Made by a program: the position numbers and the translations under genes
In this document: positions 30,431-38,100 of the stretch, one piece after another
Layout: each line of letters starts with the position of its first letter
Numbering within the stretch: the stretch's first letter is position 1
NCBI GenBank assembly: GCA_030849805.1
Contig: JASANZ010002275.1
Span: forward strand, 124,001-188,000
DNA length: 64,000 bases
Direction: 5' to 3'
Origin: Sergeia podlipaevii
Lineage: Eukaryota; Euglenozoa; Kinetoplastea; Trypanosomatida; Trypanosomatidae
The notes under the pieces: generated by a model
The model's database searches: none
What the model saw: the letters and a program-made list of their open reading frames with translations, nothing else
Told to the model about the DNA's origin: nothing

Positions 30431-30718
30431 ATGGCAGAAACGGAACTCAAAGACACGTTGAACACGATCAATGTTTTCCTTGCAACCGTGCAAACGACCG
30501 ACGAAGAAGCTCAAGATCCGGTTTTTGGTATTGTAGCAGATTATGTTGAGGCTGAAAAAGACGACTCTTTAGGCGTCGTGGCGGTGCAGAATGCGCTTTC
30601 AAATACTGCTTGGTCTGATTTGGATAAGTCAGGGGGCATGAATGACCTACAAAGGCGTATGGCGGAAGCTGGACGATACCGGGCATGCGAGCTTTTGCTT
30701 CATGCATTGATGTCTTGA
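30431..30718 (+). CDS. Small acidic protein of 95 aa, unknown
   Basis: Short frame with no recognised family. It is accepted as a gene because ATG 30431 is the first ATG after a clear pyrimidine tract and AG (30266), and because the composition is protein-like, not pyrimidine-tract noise. The protein is acidic and mainly helical (ETELKDTLNTINVFLATVQT; FGIVADYVEAEKDD; LQRRMAEAGRYRACELLLHA), without a signal peptide, membrane span or Cys motif. It is bracketed by the coiled-coil gene upstream and the exonuclease relic downstream. A subunit of a larger complex is likely for so small a helical protein, but this is inference. Confidence 0.65.
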   Translation: MAETELKDTLNTINVFLATVQTTDEEAQDPVFGIVADYVEAEKDDSLGVVAVQNALSNTAWSDLDKSGGMNDLQRRMAEAGRYRACELLLHALMS

Positions 30719-31232
30719 AACCTTTACGTCATCTTCATCTGTGGATTGTCACTTTGGGCTCTTTTTTTTTTGCTTTTGTTTTTGTCACTATTGTCTGCTG
30801 CATCATTCATATATAGACAGCTGTGAAAAAAAAATCTGAAAACTTACAAAGAAAGGGTGCATATTTTCTGAGTTATCGGGTAGACAGACGCACTTACAAA
30901 AAAAAAAAAGAAAAAAAATGCGTCCTGCCGTTGAACTACGTTTGTTTGTTTTTTGTTTTGCCTTAGCGATGCAGGAAGCGGGGTGGTCTCTCTGTGAATC
31001 AGCTTCATCTATGCATGTGCACCTGTGTCTTCAAAATGCTTCCTTTCCGTATCTTTCATTCTTTCTTCACTACGTAACAATAAAGTGAAGGAGGGTAAGA
31101 GTCTGTGAAAACACCCCTTTCCGTGGTATCGAAGGCATAAGTGTGTGTGTGTGTGTGTGTGTCTTTGCATTTTCATCTCGTTCTTCTTTCCCAGGCGCGG
31201 TACTGTGTCGCGCGCATGATACCCCGCTACTC
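30719..31232 (+). promoter_or_regulatory. Intergenic region leading to the exonuclease relic
   Basis: T- and A-rich spacer with a (GT)11 repeat at 31141-31162. A pyrimidine tract immediately after it ends at AG 31193-31194. The splice signal of the broken gene downstream is thus still intact. The first ATG after it (31216) opens a 13-codon frame out of register with the relic. Confidence 0.6.
31141..31162 (+). repeat. (GT)11 microsatellite
   Basis: Uninterrupted GT repeat directly 5' of the pyrimidine tract of the exonuclease relic. Confidence 0.9.
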
Positions 31233-32498
31233 ATGGCCCCAAGTCCAAACAGTTTAACGAATGGTAGTGGCGGTGGCCATGCAAACGCCATCTCACCACT
31301 AGTTGCGCATGCACGCCATAAAGGTGTCCCTATTTGTAGTAGCGTTGATTGGCGTGAAACAGGGGGCTGCGGAGTGGGAAGATATGATTTTGCGGCTCTT
31401 TGAGCTTCCACCAGCGCGGCCGGTATTGGGGATGGATTCCGAATGGTTTCGTGGCGATCGCGTCGGTATTGTTCAGTTTGCCACCTACACTCATTGCTTT
31501 GCAATTCAGTTAGAATTTTTCGAGAAGCGGCAGCTTCCCGTTGCCACTCAATATGTGCGCGCTGTCTGATCCCAGAATCATCAAGTGCGGTGTTGGTGCG
31601 CAAGAAGACTGCGACCGCGTTCGTCTTGATCAAGTCATTGAGATATGTGTGAAGAGTGTGATGGATGTGAGTCAGTTTGCCGTCTTTTATGGTCTTGTCG
31701 AGGTGGGTGGATGCAGCGTGCGCGATCTGCTTATGTCTTTGGTGGGCATTGGCATGAAGAAGGACTCTCAGAGCCATGCGAAGACGGCAGAACCCTCTTA
31801 CGCTTTCTCAGAAGCAAGTGGAATACGCCGCCGGTGATGCAGTTGCATCGCTGCTCACAGGCACATGCGTCATGCAGGAGGTCATCTTGCGAGCTGGATC
31901 CGATACTATTGACATTGGCAGCTGGCTTGAATGCACCACACCGAAAGCTCTGGGAGCTTTCAAAGGTGCGCAATGGTCACGATCGAGGGCCATTCAACGC
32001 AAGGAAGCTTCTCCGCTGATTCCATGTCCTCTATCTCGCCCTTGCGCACATGAACAGAGAGGTTCGAAAAATTGCAGCATGAGCAGCAACAGCAACAATA
32101 ACAAAAATTATAATTATTATAGCGAAGGCGGGAAGTCAAATGGAATTCAGTCCAAAAATGCTGAGCGTGGTAGCAATTCTCGCAAGGGGCAGCCAGTGCT
32201 ACTTGCGCCACGCAGGCCTTCCTTTCCAAAGCGACGTAACATGGGCGATTGGCGCGGTCTTCATTGCGGTCGGGATACGGCTCTCGCCAGTGGTAAACGT
32301 ACACCTATGGGTGTTCCGCGGCCACTTAGTGGCTTCCTGAATACGCATTACACTCGGCTCATGCCTAATAGCCCGAGAATAGTGATTATAGATGAATATT
32401 CAGAAGAACAAAATTATTTTCTGTATGCACTGTTACTGGTATTGGAAGTATGTGATCTAGTGTGGTATTGTCTCTTTCCCTATCAAAGGCAAAAATGA
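31233..32498 (+). pseudogene. Frameshifted EXD2-like DEDDy 3'-5' exonuclease
   Basis: A paralogue of the intact gene at 32991, readable only across three frames. Frame 3 (31233 to about 31362) gives SPLVAHARHKGVPICSSVDW, matching SPLVRHARLKGIFISCNEEW of the intact copy. Frame 1 (about 31366-31560) gives LPPARPVLGMDSEWF and VQFATYTHC. Frame 2 (about 31560-31780) gives DPRIIKCGVGAQEDCDRVRL and QFAVFYGL. Frame 3 again (about 31795-32498) gives VEYAAGDAVASLLTG. Each shift moves the frame by +1; the first falls at a five-G run (31362-31366). The catalytic signatures DSE (ExoI) and Y-x3-D (ExoIII) survive. The last ~170 codons stay open but do not resemble the intact copy, and lack its CCCH and CxxC fingers. 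Simplest reading is a recently inactivated tandem duplicate; sequencing error and programmed +1 shifting are alternatives. Confidence 0.75.
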
Positions 32499-32990
32499 AT
32501 GTACTTTTTTTATATATTTTAAAACATATATATATATGTAGCATTCTCTTTTTTCCTTTGGTTGCCTTGAGTTGTAGTTGTTGTCTTCCTCATAACAGAA
32601 CTGCGAGTGGAAAATTGTGATATGTATGTGAAAATAAGCGCGGCTTTGCGACATCCGTGCACCACGTACGTGTATTTGTTAGTGTATGAAAGCTCTGGAG
32701 GGGAGGGGGGAGAGGGAGCCTTTGTCCCATTTCTCTACACTACACCTTAATACATGAAATGGCATTTTTTTTTATTTTTTTTTTTTTTGGGGGGGGGGGG
32801 TAGCTGTATCTTTGCTCTGTGGTTTTAGTGGTTGCTACTCACGTGCTTCTCTACTCTCACTGTTGTTTGTGCGCTCGTGACATACATATTTGCTTCTACA
32901 GTTACTTTTTGTCCACCTCTACTTCTACGCGGCTACTTTGTTTCCTAGGATTATATAAGTTTGGTTTGTGCTTTATTCATTACAACATAA
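32499..32990 (+). promoter_or_regulatory. Intergenic region with poly-T/poly-G and acceptor at 32947
   Basis: Contains a poly-T stretch (about 32766-32788) joined to twelve G residues (32789-32800), then a pyrimidine tract ending at AG 32947-32948. ATG 32991 is the first ATG after it. Confidence 0.65.
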
Positions 32991-34751
32991 ATGTCAATGA
33001 AGCGGGTGCATCTGCCTCCGTCGACAGCAGCTGGCTCCCCGCTGGTGCGTCATGCGAGATTAAAGGGTATCTTTATCAGCTGCAATGAAGAATGGTTAAA
33101 GTACGGTGTTAGCGCATGGGATGAAATGATGTCCTTACTGAACCATCTTCCCCCTGCGCGACGTGTACTTGCAATTGACGCTGAGTGGTTTATGAGCAAT
33201 CCGTTAGCGGTTGTTCAGTTTGCCACATGCACGCATTGCCTTGTCATTCATCTAAGCTATATGAATCAACGTCAAATTCCTTGGCAAATACGCGCTGCAC
33301 TTGAGAATCCTGATATTATCAAATGCGGTGTTGGTGTACGCGGTGATGCAAGTCGTATTGAGATTGAACAAAACACAGTTGTGCGTACTTCTATGGATTT
33401 GGATGCGTTTGCGGTGTACTACGGATTGGGAAACGTTGGCGCCACCAATCTTGCCGCGCTCACAAAAGACGTTGCGGGTGTCGAAATGATGAAGGAAAAA
33501 AAAATTACGCGGAGCAACTGGGACCGTGTTCTAACTCTTCCACAAGTCCACTACGCCGCTGATGATGCGGTGGCATCGTTTCTTATTGGTGACAAGATTA
33601 TGCAAGCGGCTATTGAGGATCAAGGCTGTGATAGCTTTGATGTGGCGACGTGGCTTAGCCATAACAGCGACATTGCCGCCAGCACGCTGAAGCGCGGAAT
33701 TCGCGAACGACATAAGGAGCAGAACGCGAGGCGGAAGGCTCAAAAAGAAAGCGAAAAGCAATCACAGCAGCAGCCACAGCAGCAGCTCCAAGTGCCTCTC
33801 ACAAAACAAAGTGCAGTCAAGGTGTACAGCATCACCGGCAAGTACCTCTTTGAGTGCAGCAAGAACCGTGCCTACTACTACACCGATGAGCGAGGCATTG
33901 CATGCGTGCTGAGCTGTCGACGCAATCATTCCCCTGCAGAAATCCAGTTTTTATTTGATCACAGTGCAAAGACGCGTTTGTGTCAATACAATGTGTATGG
34001 CTTCTGTGATATGGGCGAGAACTGCCCCTTTGCGCATGGCGTGGAAGAGCTCACTTTAAGTGCCCGGCTACTCGCCTTCTCTCCAATGACGGAAGTCTGT
34101 AGTGTGTGTCTTGGTGCAGTTAAACTGCGTCCACACCCGCTAGTGCCCAAGATATATCATGCGTCTTTCCCACCGTATCTGCACTCACGACTCAGCAGCT
34201 CCACGCTACCTGTCTGTGCACAGTGCATCACTCTTGTGCAACTGCATACAAAGGAAGAAATGAACTATCTTTACGAGTACACGCAAAAAAGTATACATCG
34301 ATCAAGCCCTAACGCATTGTCGCGCTCTAAGATAAAAGATTGCATTCGAACGGCTGGGCTCTTGCTTAGTAGCGAGCGGGCTGGGAAGATTCCTCCTGGG
34401 CGTCAAGTTGAGCTGAAGAAAATACTGCGTGAAAACTGGCGATCGGCGTTTCTGCCAGGATCCGATGTTTTGTCGCAGGTGAGCCTCAACGATATCGTGT
34501 CCCCGACAGTACAACTGGATCCAGCGTTGCTAAAGACAATTCACACAACAAGTGTGGACGACGTGTGCGCGCACAGAGTGTTGTGGACTCTTGTAGAGTT
34601 GGATATGAACAAGGGCTGTGCATCTGTGTCAGAGGAACAGGCATATTTGAACTTTGTGCAATTCTGGGAGTCCCTAGCGTTTCAAAAATTTGGGCTTATC
34701 CACAGCGGTGGCGTATCGGGCGGCAGCACTAGTAGCACCGATAAGCAGTAA
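32991..34751 (+). CDS. EXD2-like DEDDy 3'-5' exonuclease with CCCH zinc finger
   Basis: Predicted 586 aa. The exonuclease domain (residues ~55-235) has ExoI DAEW (D63, E65), ExoII KCGVGVRGD (D119) and ExoIII YAADD (Y188, D192), i.e. the DEDDy set of RNase D/WRN/EXD2 enzymes that remove nucleotides from 3' ends using two metal ions. A Gln-rich linker follows. The next part, KVYSITGKYLFECSKNRAYY (from 277), VCSVCLG (C370, C373), VPKIYHASFP and VCAQC (C409, C412), parallels the C-terminal zinc region of animal EXD2. Between these lies a CCCH finger, C331-x7-C339-x5-C345-x3-H349, typical of RNA-binding proteins and not a feature of EXD2 as I know it. The rest is helical. An RNA substrate is therefore suggested, though EXD2 itself is linked to DNA repair and mitochondria. 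The broken gene just upstream is its closest visible relative. Confidence 0.85.
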   Translation: MSMKRVHLPPSTAAGSPLVRHARLKGIFISCNEEWLKYGVSAWDEMMSLLNHLPPARRVLAIDAEWFMSNPLAVVQFATCTHCLVIHLSYMNQRQIPWQIRAALENPDIIKCGVGVRGDASRIEIEQNTVVRTSMDLDAFAVYYGLGNVGATNLAALTKDVAGVEMMKEKKITRSNWDRVLTLPQVHYAADDAVASFLIGDKIMQAAIEDQGCDSFDVATWLSHNSDIAASTLKRGIRERHKEQNARRKAQKESEKQSQQQPQQQLQVPLTKQSAVKVYSITGKYLFECSKNRAYYYTDERGIACVLSCRRNHSPAEIQFLFDHSAKTRLCQYNVYGFCDMGENCPFAHGVEELTLSARLLAFSPMTEVCSVCLGAVKLRPHPLVPKIYHASFPPYLHSRLSSSTLPVCAQCITLVQLHTKEEMNYLYEYTQKSIHRSSPNALSRSKIKDCIRTAGLLLSSERAGKIPPGRQVELKKILRENWRSAFLPGSDVLSQVSLNDIVSPTVQLDPALLKTIHTTSVDDVCAHRVLWTLVELDMNKGCASVSEEQAYLNFVQFWESLAFQKFGLIHSGGVSGGSTSSTDKQ

Positions 34752-35172
34752 CGTCGCCAGGCAAGTCATGATATTGGTGTTCCGTGTCTGAACATACTTT
34801 TTTTTTTGAGAATATGGTGCTTTGTTATTGTTTCAATCTTTGAGAGAATATGTTGTCTTGCTTCTCTCCCTGACCTCCTCAAAAATTTTCTCTACATTTT
34901 TTCACAAATATCGCCCTACAGCTGCCTATGCGACTTTTGTTTCCGTGTAGGCTTTGCTTTTTCCCCCTTGAAAACTTTAAATTGTGACTTTACCTTTTTG
35001 TGTCTGTGTGACTTTTGTTATTGTGGCACTGGACCGTCATGCTCTTTTCTTTACACTTTTACTTTAATAGACATCTTCACGTTACTATTATTTGTTCCTA
35101 TTTTCTTTTTTTTCTGTGTAATTGTATAGCCGTAGATAGATTTAAGTAAGAGAGAAGTAAGCACTATTCAAT
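34752..35172 (+). promoter_or_regulatory. Intergenic region with acceptor at 35128
   Basis: T-rich spacer. A long pyrimidine tract ends at AG 35128-35129. ATG 35173 is the first ATG after it. Confidence 0.6.
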
Positions 35173-38100
35173 ATGCAGACTTATAAGGAGTCGCCTGCTG
35201 CTTCAATGGATGTTCCACGGGCAACCTCATCATCTGGTGTGGCTTCTGCCGCCGCACCGGCAGCAGCGCCATCGTCTTCTCTGCATGGACAACTATCCGA
35301 GCTCATCTTTTACAAGCACAACGCACAACGCAGGATCGACGAGTTAGAGGCCACTGTCGCCGAACTTCAAGCGCAGCTAAACACCAAGCTTCGCTCCAAA
35401 GATGAAGACAGAAAAGGTGTGGAGGACAGCAAGGATGGAGAGGCCACAAGTGGTGGAGAGGAGATATCAGCACGGCGGCCTACTAGTGCCCCGTTCGGCA
35501 TTTCTACAACTCCGAGACACGGCACCAGCCTGGAGGATATTACTCGCTGGAACCGCGAACTTGTCAGCACAGTTGAGAAACTACAGCAGGTTATCGTCAA
35601 GTGCCAGGCGGATAGTCGCGCGCAAGTAGTACTGCTCACCGACGAGCTGGAGATGTTAGCGCGAGAAAACGAGAGGCTGCGTGGTGAGAATGACTGCCTT
35701 AACCAGCGCGTCGCTGAGGACGTGCTTCGCGAACGGCAAACCAACAGGATTGAAATGGCTGTTGAGAAGGCAAAGATTGCGTCCAGAGTGCGCGCAGCGG
35801 GTCTGCGTAGGCTTGAGTACATGGAGTCCACCTTGATGGAGGCGCATGATGACATTTACCACGTCCAACGCTGGGACGCAGCGGTGGTGCCACAGCGCGA
35901 CGTAAGCTTTGTGTTCCACTTTGTCGCCGACGTTGCCTACCCCCTATCTGGTGTGGAGGAGTTTGTCATGAGTGTGTATCAGCAAATTCTCTTCAACACC
36001 TCGCGTGTGCTGAGTGGCCACCATGTGGCATCCTGCTTCAGCATGGAGGTGTTTGCCTTCCAGAACCCAATTGATGCACTCAACTTTGCGAAGGAGTCAC
36101 ATGTGCAGGTTGTGCGCCTTTCATGGCCCGAGCGGTGCCAGCAAGTGCCCTTCTTTTCTACTATTACCGAGTACGGCACAGTCCTTTTCCGTGGGCCGCG
36201 CATCCACACATGTGTCTACTCCTGCACACCAGAGTCCCTCGTCAACGCGGTAAACGGCCGCTCTATTTTCTTTGGGGCTGAGGTGCGAGCAGCGGTGGAG
36301 ACCGCTCTGGAGCTCTCAAGTGTAGGGGAAATCGCGGTGAACGACGCCTGGGCCCATCTTGCGTGCAGGCAGCTTCGCATGGATAACGATAGTGGCGAGC
36401 CTGTCATTGGTGATGTGATGGATGTGCGACTATCACTAGGGAAGGAGTGGGATGTGGTTGGTGCGGGTGGCAGTGCCGCTCACGATCGCGGTATTATTGC
36501 CTCTCTTATTCCCGCCTCTCTCAAGGGCCGCAGGGGCATCTCTGTTGTTCAGCTGGGGCCCACAGCCAAGTTTCCGTCTCAGTCGGTTGACGCGGAGGCG
36601 CTTGCGGTGGCAGTGATTAAGGCAATGAAAGGCCTCAAAGTTGAGATGGCAGAGATGACGGGTGGCCGCAAGCGTGTGATCCGCTTCGTCGAGGCCAATG
36701 AGCGCAACGACAAGAACACCAATGAAAAGTACGATATTGCGGCAAAGCTGCTTCAGCTCTACTCTCTTCAGCAAGACAAGGAGAACGTTACGGCACTGTA
36801 CCGGAAGTGTGAGCAGACATGTGCGGTGCTCGAGCGCGCCGCGATGGAGGCGGAGGATCGCTTTGAACTCGCCAAGCGGAAGCCACTGGATCCGTCAGAG
36901 ACAGTCTTTGTCTGCACAATAGACACTGGGGATGATGCGATGTGGAAGAAAATTGTACTGAGCAACATGTCTCCCCAGGAGTTTGACGTGCTGCGAAACT
37001 CCCTCCGGCTCTTCATTCATAATTGCGCCAAGGAGTACTATGGATTTCTCATGAACGGCAACTACGTTGATGTCTTCACGTACGTCTTCCGTGAGGCAGA
37101 GCAGGCATTGGCATTTGTGTCAGAGGTGTACACTATGGTGAACAGGACCGGCACCAAGTACTCCTATGTCTCTCAAGGCACCGGACAGGAAGTCTTTCTC
37201 TTCAGGGCTGGCATGGCTGGGGGGATGATGAGCTCCATCTACCGCAATCTTGACAGCGGGGTGCTCAAGTGCACTGGGCCTGTTATTCGTCTCTCCGGCA
37301 CCCTGTGCGATATTGCGCGCTTTGGTGAGATTCTTGCTCGCGAGGACGTCATTAAGGCTTTCTACGGGAAGACAGAAAATCTCAGCGACATGCAATACAA
37401 CATCGTTAAGCAGCCGAGTCAGTTCCTGAGCGGCTCCGATGCCCCGTCTGTGGTGCACTCTATTTTGCCACGCCCATTCGCGTACCGCCGCACGCAACTA
37501 ATGGAGAGTGAGGAGAAGGAAGGGCAGCGATCCAGACAGTCCTACAAGAGTGAAGTGCGCTCGGCAAAGGCGGCTCTGATGGTTCAGAAACGGCAATATG
37601 CACAGGAAAATGTCGCTGACTTGCTTCAGCAGCAGCTGAATCGACTTGAGAGAGCAGAAGCTGGTTTTATGGCAGAAGAAGACGTCCGTGTCAGCAGTCC
37701 ATGTGGCCGCTGCGAACAGGACTCGTTGCGCAATCCGTGGATGCTCACCTCCCAGCTCCACTTATGCATTTCTCCTCCACTTCGGCGCCACACGTCGGCG
37801 CTGGCAATGACGACAGAACACGATGGGGGCCCAGCGGTGAAGCTCGGTTTTTTGTTCTGCGACATCGCTGGTGTCTATGCCATTTCCCGCAGTCTTCCTA
37901 GCGGTCTTGCGCGCCGCGTGTATAGTCACTACAACTATATTGTTCAGCTTATTGTTATGGAGTGGAACGGGTATATCGCCAAGACTAACTCGAACACTGC
38001 ATATGTCGTCATCTTTTCTCGGCCGGAGCTTGCACTTGAAGCGGCAGTTGAGATCCATCATCGACTCCTCGCGACCACGTGGCCTGACGAACTGCGCACG

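Noticed and set aside
31070..31777. 235-codon minus-strand frame opposite the exonuclease relic
   Set aside because: It includes the complement of the GT repeat (a His/Thr run) and the antisense of conserved exonuclease codons. No minus-strand gene occurs elsewhere in the window.
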